Shown here: one piece after another, positions 1 through 8,755 of the stretch
Position numbering within the stretch: the stretch's first letter is position 1
Layout of the letters: every line of letters starts with the position of its first letter
DNA from: DASWIP01 sp036397635
GTDB lineage: Bacteria > Actinomycetota > AC-67
NCBI GenBank assembly: GCA_036397635.1
Contig: DASWIP010000104.1
Location: 1 to 21,436 of the forward strand
Direction: 5' to 3'
Length of the DNA: 21,436 nucleotides
The notes under the pieces: generated by a model
The model's input: the letters and a program-made list of their open reading frames with translations, nothing else
The model's database searches: none
Told to the model about the DNA's origin: nothing
Made by a program: the position numbers and the translations under genes

Positions 1-69
1 GGACGGCAGATGTTGTGAAACCGGTAGCTTCGCCCCTCGTTCTTCTGCTCTGAAGGTACGAGCAACCAT

Positions 70-3000
70 GTGGGGTGTGCTGTGGAAATCTTCTACCGTT
101 CGCTGTTCCCGCGTAGCCGCAAGCCGCGGCGCGCGCGCAAGCTTCTGATCATCGCGGCCCTGGCCGCCCTGCCGGCGTTGGCCGCGGGCGTCAGCCAGGC
201 GGTCGGCACGCCGTCGATCCTGACGTCCAGCACGATGGACGACGGCAACGGGTTCATCGACCAGGTCCGGGTCACGTTTTCGACGACCATGGACACGTCG
301 CTGACACCGAGGATCTCGACCGGCGCGGGCGCGCCCGGTATCCGCGTCGAGGGCTATCAGATCGACACGAGCAGGGGCGCGCGGGCTGGATTCGATTGGT
401 CTGGTTCACAGACCCTCGATATCTATCTGGTAGAAGGCGCGACGCCGGACACCGGTGCGACGCCGACCCTTCACTACGTCCAAGGTGGCGACGTCCAGTC
501 GGCGCCGCCGGCCCCGGGCGAACTGGAAGTCACTGAGCGCGCGACGGCGGACGGCGCGGGCCCGGTCCTCCTTAGGGTTCGCGCTAAGGACACCACTCCG
601 GCGAACCTGTTCCGCAATGTCGGGGATGAGCTGCTGCTCGATTTCTCCGAGCCGACCAAGCTCGCGGGGGCGACGAAAACGGAGCGCTGGTCGAACCTCG
701 AGCGCGCCATCAAGTTCGACGGCGTCGTTGGCGTCTCTTCGGAGCCCAACACGTGCCCAAAGGATGGTGACGGCGGGATCACTGACTACAACTTCCCCCA
801 GCCCAAAGCCGGGAATGCCGCCGGCGCGGATCCCATCGTGGCTCCTGGCCCCAACGAGGCCGTCGCAACGTTCCGGATCCGGTTCAGCACGGTGAACGAT
901 CAGATCGCCTCGACGCAGCCATTCTCCGGTGTTCCCAGCGGCTGCTGGGTGGGGGTCGATGCGGGAGTCCAGGGCATCAGTCCGAACCGTGCGGTGCTGG
1001 TGGATCTAGCGAGTCCCCCGAACATGGCCCGAGGTATGGACGTTCCCAGCGCCGCTCCTCAGAAGGTGCGCATCAACCCGCTTGATGCCCAGCTCGTAAC
1101 CGCATTGACCAGGGACGGGACCGATGGTTCACCGGATGGTTCGATCGAGGCGATCGAACTGACCTTCGATCAGGCCTTGGATCCGGAAACCATCGAGCAA
1201 CCCATAACGATCGGTCTTAACGGCCAGCTGGCGTCGATCATCGGCCGCGAGATCTTTGGTCAGTTCGGCAATCAACTACGGCTTTCGTTCACCCAGGTGC
1301 CCAGCTGGAGAACGGATGCTGCCCCTCTCATCACCTACACGATGCCCTCCGACTGCACGGCGACTGGGGGCCAGGGCATGAAGGCAATCGTTCCTGCCGG
1401 CGGCTCTTGGAGGACTTGCGTCGGATCACTCGACGGCGTCGCCCCCCTCGATAGTGCGGGTCCCGTTGCGCTTGCGAGTCAAACCAAGGATGCCGATCTC
1501 GACGGTCGGATCGACACGATCCAAGTCACGTTCAGCGAGCCGATCTCGGGCAACCTGGCGAATCAGGCCTGGACCGTCGACGGAGCGGCGATCACGGCCC
1601 TAACCGTCCAAGCAGAGCCCAACGCGCACAAGGCAGATATCAGCTTCGCAGAGGCCGTCGACCCTGATGGTGGGCGCCGGCCGAGTCTCGAGTACGTCCG
1701 CCAGGCCCAGGCGAATCAGCTGAACCCTGCAGGAACCCATGACGCCGCTAACAACCAGGTCGTCGCCTTCTCCCACACCGTTGGTCTCGACGGGGTGGCT
1801 CCGCGCATCACCGCGGCCTCGGAGTACGACGTCAACGGCGACGGCAACATCGATCGTGCGGTGCTCACCTACAGCGAGCCACTCGTCGATCCGGCGAACG
1901 CCGCCGGGTTCACGATCGGCGGACGGCCGGCGACGCTGGTCGCGCCGTCTGGGGATGACGCGGCGAACGACGTGACGCTGACGCTCGCGGTGTCCGGCCT
2001 GACCGGCACCGACACCAAGGAGATCGCTTTCACGCCCGGCGCGACGATCCGCGACGCCGCGGGTAACGCCTCGGGCACGCAGACGGTCATCGCGACCGAC
2101 GTGACCGACGAGGCGGCGCCGCGCGCGACCATCTCCGTTTCGCCGAGCGCGCCGATCCCGGCCGGTGAGTCCACGATCGTAGTCACCTTCACCGAGCCGA
2201 TGGACACCGACGTCGCTCCGACGGTCACGTTCACGACCGAGCAGGGCGCGAAGACGGTGGAACCGGTTGGGTTCGACCCGGACGGGCGCGCCTGGGAAGG
2301 CACGATCGAGGTCGTCGAACTGGACTGCACGGTCTCGGCCGGGTGCCCGGTGACGGCGAGCGCCTCCGGCGGCGCCGACCCTGCGGGCAACGCGCTCGGC
2401 GCTCCTGCATCGCTGACGACCGAGATCGACACGGTTGCTCCGGCGGCGCCGGTGATCGGTTCGTTCACGGCGACCCTGCCGGCGGGTGAGACCGCCCCCG
2501 CGGACACGCTGAACATGTTCGCCTCCGACTTCAGCGTCTCGGCGAGCATCGTGCCCGGCGAGGCTTCGCCGGGCATCGCGACGGTGCTGCTCGACGGAAC
2601 GCCGCTGGACGGCGCCGTCGACTCGGCGATCGCCACGGGTGACACCAGCATCTCGGCGAGCAGCTCGTTCGGCAGCGCCGCGGCGCTGCAGGCCGCCCTC
2701 ACCGAGGAGCCGCACTCGCTGACGATCGAGCTGTGCGACGATGCGGGCAACTGCACCGAAACCGCGACCGGCTTGGATGTCGTGGTCGACTACACGCCGG
2801 CCGTGGACATCTCGCTCACGGCGCCCACGGGCGGCAACGTGATCGCAGGCGGCTCGAGCTCGGACATCGTCTGGGACGGGGCGGACGGCGACGGGTTCGA
2901 TCACGTCACGCTGTCCTACTCGACCAATGGCGGGCAGACGTTCCCGAACGTGATCGCCGACGGCCTGACCGATCGCGACGGCACGCACACCTGGTCCGTA

Positions 3001-3651
3001 CCGCCTATCGACAGTCAGAACGTGGTCGTTCGAGCAGCGCTCGCCGACACCGAGGGCAACAAGTCCTTCGGCCTCTCGGACCCGTTCGGGGTGCGCTCCA
3101 ACTCGGTGTTCTCGGACGTGCCGTCCGGATACTGGGCCCGACACCACATCGAGGCGATCTTCGACGCCGGCATCACCGGCGGCTGCGGCGGCGGCAAGTA
3201 CTGCCCCACCAACAGTGTGACGCGCGGGCAGATGGCAGTGTTCCTGGTCAAGGCGATGGGCGAGGATGCAGACCTCGGCCCGTACCAGGGCACGTTCTCC
3301 GACGTCCCGGCTTCAAACGGCTTTGCGCTGTACATCGAGCGGCTCGCCGAGCTCGGCATCACAAGCGGGTGCGGCGGTGGGAAGTACTGCCCCGGTGCGC
3401 CGGTCACCCGCGGCCAGATGGCAGTGTTCCTGGTGCGCGCGCTCGATGAGGACGGGAACCTCGGCTCGTATCAAGGGTTGTTCACCGACGTGCCATCGAC
3501 CAACAGCTTCGCGCTCTATATCGAGAAGTTGGCCGATCTGCAGATCACCGGTGGGTGCGGCGGTGGTAAGTACTGCCCCGGCGCCTCGGTGACGCGCGCG
3601 CAGATGGCCGTGTTCATGCAGAAGGCATGGGATCTGCCGATGCTCGGCTGA
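70..3651 (+). CDS. Secreted SLH-domain surface protein with Ig-like/calcium-loop repeats
   Basis: A 1193-residue protein likely to sit on the cell surface. The N-terminus is a long basic stretch (residues about 10-24) followed by a hydrophobic core (LLIIAALAALPALAAG, 25-40), which fits a signal peptide. The body has repeated modules in which an Asp/Gly-rich loop precedes a beta-strand: DDGNGFID (about 57), DGSPDGSIE (about 352), DADLDGRID (about 475), DVNGDGNID (about 587). Each is followed by a pattern like VTFSEP, as in Big/SwmB Ig-like domains; the DxDxDG loops suggest calcium binding. The C-terminus carries three SLH repeats (about 1012-1064, 1075-1130, 1136-1190), each with a GCGGGKYCP loop and VTRxQMAVF. 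SLH repeats usually bind pyruvylated cell-wall polysaccharide. Start is uncertain: GTG 70, or GTG 82 which has GGGG just upstream; an in-frame stop at 25-27 excludes anything earlier. The specific function is unknown. Confidence 0.85.
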   Translation: MGCAVEIFYRSLFPRSRKPRRARKLLIIAALAALPALAAGVSQAVGTPSILTSSTMDDGNGFIDQVRVTFSTTMDTSLTPRISTGAGAPGIRVEGYQIDTSRGARAGFDWSGSQTLDIYLVEGATPDTGATPTLHYVQGGDVQSAPPAPGELEVTERATADGAGPVLLRVRAKDTTPANLFRNVGDELLLDFSEPTKLAGATKTERWSNLERAIKFDGVVGVSSEPNTCPKDGDGGITDYNFPQPKAGNAAGADPIVAPGPNEAVATFRIRFSTVNDQIASTQPFSGVPSGCWVGVDAGVQGISPNRAVLVDLASPPNMARGMDVPSAAPQKVRINPLDAQLVTALTRDGTDGSPDGSIEAIELTFDQALDPETIEQPITIGLNGQLASIIGREIFGQFGNQLRLSFTQVPSWRTDAAPLITYTMPSDCTATGGQGMKAIVPAGGSWRTCVGSLDGVAPLDSAGPVALASQTKDADLDGRIDTIQVTFSEPISGNLANQAWTVDGAAITALTVQAEPNAHKADISFAEAVDPDGGRRPSLEYVRQAQANQLNPAGTHDAANNQVVAFSHTVGLDGVAPRITAASEYDVNGDGNIDRAVLTYSEPLVDPANAAGFTIGGRPATLVAPSGDDAANDVTLTLAVSGLTGTDTKEIAFTPGATIRDAAGNASGTQTVIATDVTDEAAPRATISVSPSAPIPAGESTIVVTFTEPMDTDVAPTVTFTTEQGAKTVEPVGFDPDGRAWEGTIEVVELDCTVSAGCPVTASASGGADPAGNALGAPASLTTEIDTVAPAAPVIGSFTATLPAGETAPADTLNMFASDFSVSASIVPGEASPGIATVLLDGTPLDGAVDSAIATGDTSISASSSFGSAAALQAALTEEPHSLTIELCDDAGNCTETATGLDVVVDYTPAVDISLTAPTGGNVIAGGSSSDIVWDGADGDGFDHVTLSYSTNGGQTFPNVIADGLTDRDGTHTWSVPPIDSQNVVVRAALADTEGNKSFGLSDPFGVRSNSVFSDVPSGYWARHHIEAIFDAGITGGCGGGKYCPTNSVTRGQMAVFLVKAMGEDADLGPYQGTFSDVPASNGFALYIERLAELGITSGCGGGKYCPGAPVTRGQMAVFLVRALDEDGNLGSYQGLFTDVPSTNSFALYIEKLADLQITGGCGGGKYCPGASVTRAQMAVFMQKAWDLPMLG

Positions 3652-3670
3652 CGATCCACCCCACGCAGTT

Positions 3671-3696
3671 GCGGGCGGGCCTTCGGGTCCGCCCGT
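3671..3696 (+). terminator. GC-rich hairpin terminator with TTCG tetraloop
   Basis: Stem 3671-3681 pairs with 3686-3696 around the loop TTCG (3682-3685), closed by C-G: about 11 pairs including two G-T wobbles. It lies 20 bp after the SLH gene stop and before the next promoter. There is no T-tract, so termination may depend on the hairpin alone or on Rho. Confidence 0.7.
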
Positions 3697-3714
3697 GCTG
3701 CTTCCGGCTGTCGG

Positions 3715-3720
3715 TATACT
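3715..3720 (+). promoter_or_regulatory. -10 box (TATACT) of a probably leaderless promoter
   Basis: TATACT ends 7 bases before the ATG at 3728, so transcription would start at or within a base or so of the start codon. No Shine-Dalgarno sequence is present between it and the ATG, and no clear -35 box is seen. This fits a leaderless mRNA, which is common in actinobacteria. Confidence 0.6.
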
Positions 3721-3727
3721 CCCGCGC

Positions 3728-4660
3728 ATGCGCATCGTCATCACCGGCGCGGCCGGGTTCATCGGCTCGCACCTGAGCGAACGGCTGCTCGGCGACGGCC
3801 ACCAGATCATCGGCGTGGACAACTTCATCACCGGACAGCGCGGGCACGCCGAGCTGCTCGAGGCGCACGAGGGGTTCCGGTTCATCGAGCACAACATCTC
3901 CGAACCGCTGTTCGTGGACGAGGCCGTGGATGCGGTCATGCACTTCGCTTCCCCGGCCTCACCACTCGATTACGCGATGTACCCGATCCAGACGCTGAAG
4001 GTCGGCGCGCTGGGGACCTGGCACACGCTGGGGCTCGCGAAGGCGAAGGGCGCACGGTTCCTGCTGGCATCCACTTCGGAAGTGTACGGGGATCCGCAGG
4101 TGAACCCGCAGCCCGAGACCTACTGGGGCCACGTGAACCCCATCGGCCCGCGCGGCTGCTACGACGAGGCCAAGCGGTATGCCGAGGCGATGACGATGGC
4201 CTACTACCGCACGCACGGCGTCGATACGCGCATCGTTCGCATCTTCAACACCTTTGGCCCTCGTATGCGGCCGCGCGACGGGCGCGCGATCCCCGAGTTC
4301 ATCTCGCAGGCGCTGAAGGGTGAGCCGATCACGGTCCACGGTGACGGCTCGCAGACGCGCAGCTTCTGCTATGTCAGCGACCTGGTGGACGGGATCGTCC
4401 GGCTGCTGCTGTCGGATGACATCCACGAGCCTGTGAACATCGGCAACCCGAACGAACGGACGGTCCTAGAGCTGGCCGAGACGATCAAGGCTCTGATCGG
4501 GTCCGCGAGCGAGATCACCTTCACCGCGCGCCCCGTCGACGACCCGACGCAGCGGCGACCGGACATCACGCGCGCGCGCGAGCTGCTCGGATGGAAGCCG
4601 CAGGTGGAGCTGCGTGATGGGCTGGAGCGCACGATCGGATACTTCCGCTCGCTCGGCTAG
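3728..4660 (+). CDS. UDP-glucuronate decarboxylase (UDP-xylose synthase), SDR family
   Basis: A 310-residue extended short-chain dehydrogenase. It would convert UDP-glucuronate to UDP-xylose in the cytosol using bound NAD, giving a pentose donor for surface glycans. Visible motifs are the NAD-binding GAAGFIG (7-13), HFASPASP (72-79), STSEVYG (115-121) and the catalytic YDEAK (Tyr145, Lys149) inside the stretch WGHVNPIGPRGCYDEAKR. The HFASPASP and WGHVNPIGPR signatures distinguish the UXS branch from UDP-glucose 4-epimerases and dTDP-glucose dehydratases. The length is typical of bacterial UXS. ATG 3728 was chosen because the protein then begins directly with MRIVITG and lies 7 bases behind a TATACT box; an upstream in-frame start at 3695 would fall in the terminator hairpin. 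The stop overlaps the end of a convergent minus-strand small gene by 3 bases. Confidence 0.9.
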   Translation: MRIVITGAAGFIGSHLSERLLGDGHQIIGVDNFITGQRGHAELLEAHEGFRFIEHNISEPLFVDEAVDAVMHFASPASPLDYAMYPIQTLKVGALGTWHTLGLAKAKGARFLLASTSEVYGDPQVNPQPETYWGHVNPIGPRGCYDEAKRYAEAMTMAYYRTHGVDTRIVRIFNTFGPRMRPRDGRAIPEFISQALKGEPITVHGDGSQTRSFCYVSDLVDGIVRLLLSDDIHEPVNIGNPNERTVLELAETIKALIGSASEITFTARPVDDPTQRRPDITRARELLGWKPQVELRDGLERTIGYFRSLG

Positions 4661-4800
4661 CTCAGGGCGCGGAACAGCGCGACCGCGATCAGCATCACGC
4701 CGAAGAACACGATCGCCCCACCCAGCCACATCAGGCCGCGCAAGGTTTCGTCCGGGACGCGCTCGCGCAGCTTCCGGCGCCGGGGCTGCTGCTCGATCAT
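4657..4800 (-). CDS. Small single-pass membrane protein, unknown function
   Basis: A short minus-strand reading frame of 47 codons from ATG 4800, or 49 from ATG 4806. It encodes a charged N-terminus (MIEQQPRRRKLRERVPDE) followed by one clear transmembrane helix (LMWLGGAIVFFGVMLIAVAL) and a short tail FRALS. The charge distribution (basic before the helix) suggests the N-terminus is cytoplasmic. A TAGGCT box (4809-4814, minus strand) lies 8 bases before ATG 4800, matching the leaderless spacing of neighbouring genes, which is why the second ATG is preferred. It is convergent with the UDP-xylose synthase gene and overlaps its stop codon. I do not recognise a family. The strong amphipathic-basic plus hydrophobic pattern makes it more than a chance frame, but it is short. 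Confidence 0.6.
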   Translation of the reverse strand: MIEQQPRRRKLRERVPDETLRGLMWLGGAIVFFGVMLIAVALFRALS

Positions 4801-4865
4801 CGCCATCGAGCCTATCGGGATCGCCGGCCGGCGGCGAACCCCCGGCCGCGCGCGCGCAGGCCGGG

Positions 4866-4871
4866 TACCCT
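4866..4871 (+). promoter_or_regulatory. Putative -10 box (TACCCT) before the ABC-F gene
   Basis: TACCCT fits the actinobacterial TANNNT pattern and ends 9 bases before ATG 4881, with no convincing Shine-Dalgarno sequence between. This suggests a leaderless or near-leaderless transcript. No -35 box is seen. Confidence 0.4.
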
Positions 4872-4880
4872 CGATGCGCG

Positions 4881-6791
4881 ATGATCAACATCTCCAGCCT
4901 GCACAAGTCCTTCGGCGATCGCGCGCTGTTCCTTGACGCCTCGCTGCGCGTGGGCGCGCGCGATCGCATCGCGCTAGTCGGCCCGAACGGGTCGGGCAAG
5001 ACCACGCTGGTCGAGATGATCATGGGCCTGCAGGATCCGGACACCGGCGTCTTCGAGATCCCGCGGGACGTGACGCTCGGCTACCTGCCTCAAGAGACCG
5101 ACAGGCTGCGCGGGCGCAGCGTGATCGAGGAGGTGCTCTCGGCTGCGCCATCGATGGCGCAGGCCGGCCACCGGCTCGCGGTGCTCGAGCGCGATATGGC
5201 CGAGGCGGACGGGGAAGAGCGCGCGCAGCTGCTCGCCGAGTACGCGACGCTGCAGGAGAGGTTCGAAGCGCTGGGCGGCTATGCGGCCGAGGCCGACGCC
5301 CGAACGATCTTGGCCGGGCTGGGATTCGACGCTGAGGCGCAGGACCGGCGCACCGATGCCCTGTCGGGCGGGTGGCTGATGCGCGTTGCGCTGGCCAAGC
5401 TGCTGCTCGCGTCGCCGGACGCGTTGCTGCTCGACGAGCCGACCAACCACCTGGATCTTGACTCGGTGGTGTGGCTCGAAGAGTTCCTGGAGCGTTACCC
5501 CGGCGCGGTGCTGCTGATCTCGCACGATCGCGAGTTCATGAACTCGATCGCCACCCGTGTCGTCGAGATCGATCGCGCACGCCTCGAGACCTACACTGGG
5601 AACTTCGCCTCGTTCGTCGAGCAGCGCGCACAGCGCATCCGCCAGGCGGAGGCGGCCGCGAAGAACCAGGCGCGCCGGGTCGCGCAGCTCGAGGTGTTCA
5701 TCAACCGGTTCCGCTACAAGAACACGAAGGCGCGGCAGGTGCAGAGCAAGATCAAGATGCTCGACAGGATGGAGAAGGTCGATGCGCCGACCAAGCAGCG
5801 GCGCAAGATGGCGCTGGACTTCCCGGTGCCGCCGCGTTCGGGCCGGGTCGTGCTCGAGCTGGAACGCGTCCGTTTCGCCTACGGCGAGCGGCCTGTGTAC
5901 GAGGACCTGCACGTCGCGATCGAGCGCGCACAGAAGGTCGCCCTCGTCGGCCCGAACGGCGCCGGCAAGACGACCCTGCTGAAACTGCTCGCGGGTGCCC
6001 TGACCCCGCAGGCGGGGGAGCGGCGGCCCGGCCACAACGTCTCGCTCGGTTACTTCGCGCAGCACCAGATCGAGGCGCTCGATCCGGCCAACCGCGTGAT
6101 CGAGGAGCTCGCGCGCGCGATCCCGCCCGGCGTGGACGTGCAGGCGCGCGCGCTGCTCGGACGGTTCCTGTTCTCGGGGGACGACGTGGACAAGCCGGTT
6201 GCGGTGCTGTCGGGCGGGGAGCGGTCGCGCCTGGCGATGGCCAAGCTGCTCGTCGCGCCTCACAACGTGCTGTGTCTGGACGAGCCCACCAACCATCTGG
6301 ACATGCCCAGCCGCGATGTGCTGGAGGAGGCGCTGGAGGACTACGAGGGTGCCTTGGTGTTTATCACCCACGACCGCCACCTGATCCGCTCGATCGCGAA
6401 CCGGATCATGGAGGTGCAGCCGGGCGGGAAGGTGCGGGCATACGAGGGCGATTACGACTCGTACCTGGACAGGACGAAGAGCGAGCAGGTCCCTGCGGCA
6501 GTCACGGCACAGCGTTCCGCAAAGGTGGACGATGCGAGGGAGCGACGGCGTGCCGGCGCCGAGGAGCGCGCGCGTCGCAACAAGCAGCGCAAGGCCCTGC
6601 GAACGGTCGAGCAGCACCTCGAGGCGGCGGTCGCCGAACGCGACAGTCTTGCCGAGCAGCTCGCAGACCCCGGCTTCTACGCCGCGGGCGACGGTGTGGC
6701 CGATGCGGTACGCGCCTACGGCGACCTCGAGCAGCGCGTCGCGGTGCTCGAGAACGAATGGGAACAGCTCGCGGCCGAGGCTGAGGCCTGA
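4881..6791 (+). CDS. ABC-F family ATP-binding protein (Uup/EttA-like translation factor)
   Basis: A 636-residue protein with two ABC ATPase domains and no membrane segment, the hallmark of ABC-F proteins that act on ribosomes. Domain 1: Walker A GPNGSGKTT (34-42), signature LSGGW (161-165), Walker B LLLDEPTNHLD with Asp185/Glu186. A charged helical linker with FRYKNTKARQVQSK lies between the domains, the place of the P-site-tRNA-interaction motif. Domain 2: Walker A GPNGAGKTT (357-365), LSGGERSR (443-450), Walker B LCLDEPTNHLD with Asp467/Glu468. The C-terminus (about 540-636) is a charged coiled coil as in Uup/ABCF3 types. Start ATG 4881 gives the usual MINISSLHKSFG opening; the longer frame upstream from 4614 is low-complexity antisense to the small minus-strand gene and was rejected. 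A housekeeping or antibiotic-protection role cannot be told apart from sequence alone. Confidence 0.9.
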   Translation: MINISSLHKSFGDRALFLDASLRVGARDRIALVGPNGSGKTTLVEMIMGLQDPDTGVFEIPRDVTLGYLPQETDRLRGRSVIEEVLSAAPSMAQAGHRLAVLERDMAEADGEERAQLLAEYATLQERFEALGGYAAEADARTILAGLGFDAEAQDRRTDALSGGWLMRVALAKLLLASPDALLLDEPTNHLDLDSVVWLEEFLERYPGAVLLISHDREFMNSIATRVVEIDRARLETYTGNFASFVEQRAQRIRQAEAAAKNQARRVAQLEVFINRFRYKNTKARQVQSKIKMLDRMEKVDAPTKQRRKMALDFPVPPRSGRVVLELERVRFAYGERPVYEDLHVAIERAQKVALVGPNGAGKTTLLKLLAGALTPQAGERRPGHNVSLGYFAQHQIEALDPANRVIEELARAIPPGVDVQARALLGRFLFSGDDVDKPVAVLSGGERSRLAMAKLLVAPHNVLCLDEPTNHLDMPSRDVLEEALEDYEGALVFITHDRHLIRSIANRIMEVQPGGKVRAYEGDYDSYLDRTKSEQVPAAVTAQRSAKVDDARERRRAGAEERARRNKQRKALRTVEQHLEAAVAERDSLAEQLADPGFYAAGDGVADAVRAYGDLEQRVAVLENEWEQLAAEAEA

Positions 6792-6836
6792 CGGTCCTCG
6801 TGGCCTCGCGCGCCGAGCGCTGATACAAGGGGCGGG

Positions 6837-8276
6837 ATGCTCGACACCTCGGAGCCGCGCGCCGTCCTCCGGGTCGAGCTCGCCCTGCTGGCCGTTGTGG
6901 TCGCCGGCGCCGGCCTAGTGCACGGCCTGACCATCCGCGAAGGACAGGGATGGCTGGACGACTGGGCGAGCTACGTCGCGCATGCTCGCAACATCGCCGA
7001 GGACCTCCCGTACGCCGACACCGGGTACGTCTACAACCAGGCGAATCCCGTCGCGGGGCCGCGCGCGTATCCGCCCGTGTATCCGATGATCCTCGCGCCG
7101 GTTTACGCGACCGGCGGGCTGGACCTGGATGCGATGAAGCTCCAGGTCGTGCTGATCCTGCTCGCGCTGCTCGTCGCGGTCTGGGCGCTGGTCCGGCGAT
7201 GGCATCCGCCGTGGATGGCGCTGTCCGCCGCTGCCGCGTTCGGCTTCAGCCCGTTCATGAACGGCTTCAAGGACAACGTCCTGTCGGACATCCCCTTCGC
7301 CCTGTTCGCCGTGGTGGCGATCCTGCTGATCGACCTGGCAGAACGCGCACCCGCGCCGCAGCCCTGGCGCTACGGTGGCGCCATCGGTCTGGCGGCGTGG
7401 CTGGCGTACGGGACCCGGACGGTCGGTCTGATGCTGCTCGTCGCGATGCTCGTGCACCTGGCGCTGCGCCACGGGCGCCGGATCCCCCTGTACGCGTGGG
7501 TGGCGACCGGCACCTTCGCGGTGATGGCGGGAGTGCAGGGCGCGGTGGTGCCGGGGGGCAGCGGCTACACCGATCAGCTCGCGCTGGTGACGCCACGGCT
7601 GATCGCGAACAACGCGTGGCGGTACCTGCGCTCGCTCGAAGGCCTGACGGTCAACGGCTACATCTCGGTCGCCGGCACGATCCTGCTCGTGGTGGTGACC
7701 GCGCTCGCGCTGATCGGGTACGCGACCAAGCTACCGCGCGAGCGCCGCACCGTCGTAGAGGTCCTTGTGCCGCTGTACGTCGCCGCGATCACCGCGTGGC
7801 CGGCGTTCCAGTCCCTTCGGTTCCTGATCGTTCTGCTGCCCTTCTACGCCCTGTACGCGCTTCTCGGCGCGGTCTGGCTGGGCGAGCAGCTCGGCGCGCG
7901 CCGCGTCGCGGTTGCGATGCTGGGTCTCGTGGTCGGCTTGTCCTATCTGGGCGTGTACGTCCGCCTGACCTATGAGCCGGTGGCGGACGGGCCGACGACG
8001 CCTGCTGCACAGGACGCGTTCCATTGGGTGCGCGAGAACACCGATCCCACCGATCTGCTGCTGTTCCTGCGGCCGAAAGCGCTGGCGCTGTACACGGGGC
8101 GGCGCTCGGCCACGATCGGCCTCGGCTGGGACGAGCAGCGCATCGCCGACTACGCCGGCAAGGTCGGGGCGCGGTACCTGGTGGACGGGCCGGTCGACCC
8201 GGGGACGTTCACCGGCATCCGCGGTGCGCGCGTCGTCTACGCGAACGGCGAGTTCACGATCCTGCTGGTGCCCTAG
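6837..8276 (+). CDS. GT-C fold membrane glycosyltransferase (GT39/PMT-like)
   Basis: A 479-residue polytopic protein with roughly nine to ten hydrophobic segments (for example 13-31, 102-119, 150-166, 180-208, 218-236, 276-294, 328-348, 356-374). After the first helix comes an extracytoplasmic loop with GWLDDWASYVAHA; Asp41-Asp42 correspond in position to the acidic catalytic site of GT-C enzymes that use polyprenyl-phosphate sugars. The C-terminal 100 residues form a soluble domain. It probably transfers a lipid-linked sugar to a surface acceptor outside the membrane; donor and acceptor are unknown. The start has a purine-rich AAGGGGCGGG immediately before ATG 6837. It follows the ABC-F gene by 45 bp and may be co-transcribed. 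It ends before a bidirectional terminator. Confidence 0.75.
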   Translation: MLDTSEPRAVLRVELALLAVVVAGAGLVHGLTIREGQGWLDDWASYVAHARNIAEDLPYADTGYVYNQANPVAGPRAYPPVYPMILAPVYATGGLDLDAMKLQVVLILLALLVAVWALVRRWHPPWMALSAAAAFGFSPFMNGFKDNVLSDIPFALFAVVAILLIDLAERAPAPQPWRYGGAIGLAAWLAYGTRTVGLMLLVAMLVHLALRHGRRIPLYAWVATGTFAVMAGVQGAVVPGGSGYTDQLALVTPRLIANNAWRYLRSLEGLTVNGYISVAGTILLVVVTALALIGYATKLPRERRTVVEVLVPLYVAAITAWPAFQSLRFLIVLLPFYALYALLGAVWLGEQLGARRVAVAMLGLVVGLSYLGVYVRLTYEPVADGPTTPAAQDAFHWVRENTDPTDLLLFLRPKALALYTGRRSATIGLGWDEQRIADYAGKVGARYLVDGPVDPGTFTGIRGARVVYANGEFTILLVP

Positions 8277-8283
8277 AAAGGCA

Positions 8284-8314
8284 ATCAGGGCCGACGGCGT
8301 CCCGTGGCCCTGAT
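8284..8314. terminator. Bidirectional intrinsic terminator between convergent genes
   Basis: A perfect 9-bp inverted repeat, ATCAGGGCC (8284-8292) and GGCCCTGAT (8306-8314), with a 13-nt loop. It lies between the plus-strand gene ending at 8276 and the minus-strand gene ending at 8340. Short T runs follow on each side (GGTTTC on plus, CCTTTCT on minus), so it could stop both transcripts. Confidence 0.65.
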
Positions 8315-8339
8315 CGCGATGGGGGTTTCGGTGGTCTCT

Positions 8340-8663
8340 CTATGCGGCGCGCCAGGCCTCCAGGTTCACGACCGCGCGCGCCTCGACGGTACGCAGCGGC
8401 TCGGTGTGACGACCCGGACGGTTCCGGAGCATCCACGCGAACCCGGCGCCCAGCAGGCTCATCCCCAGCGCCGTACCGGGGCGGCCGGACGGCAATCCGA
8501 GCCCGAGCGGGGTTGCCGCGTTCGCGAGCACGATCCCGCCGGCGGCGAGCGCGGCGTCGGCTGCTCTCTCGGCCGCCCCGGCGATGCGGCGGCGCCGGGC
8601 GCCGTGCTGCCATGCGAGCATCGCGTCGCACGCACGCTGTTGGGTGATCGCCGCTGCCGTCAT
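8340..8663 (-). CDS. Small Ala/Gly-rich hydrophobic protein of unknown function
   Basis: A 107-residue protein. ATG 8663 was chosen because GGGAG lies 7 bases upstream on the minus strand; longer in-frame starts (to 8753) add a low-quality N-terminus. It has a basic patch ARRRR (22-26), a weakly hydrophobic stretch AADAALAAGGIVLANAA (34-50), and a second one TALGMSLLGAGFAWML (64-79), then a charged tail RNRPGRHTEPLRTVEAR. This suggests two short membrane helices or a hydrophobic hairpin. No family is recognised. It is transcribed away from the BldC-like gene and shares the intergenic regulatory region with it, so it may be co-regulated or a target of that regulator (inference). Confidence 0.55.
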   Translation of the reverse strand: MTAAAITQQRACDAMLAWQHGARRRRIAGAAERAADAALAAGGIVLANAATPLGLGLPSGRPGTALGMSLLGAGFAWMLRNRPGRHTEPLRTVEARAVVNLEAWRAA

Positions 8664-8755
8664 CTCGTGTCTCCCGTTGTCGGTGGTGCCGTCCACACCG
8701 AGAGAACGACCGCCTGCGCGAGAACCACATGGCCCGTCCGTGCTGTTGCTCAACC

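Noticed and set aside
4614..4880. N-terminal extension of the ABC-F frame by 89 codons
   Set aside because: Ser/Arg/Ala-rich with no homology-like features; it overlaps the UXS gene and the small minus-strand gene. ATG 4881 gives the standard N-terminus.
4974..6617. Minus-strand open frame opposite the ABC-F gene
   Set aside because: Antisense shadow; the plus strand encodes two intact ABC domains.
8254..8730. Other overlapping frames on both strands around 8254-8781
   Set aside because: Arg/Pro-rich shadows with no ribosome sites; the 107-codon minus frame with GGGAG upstream is the better choice.
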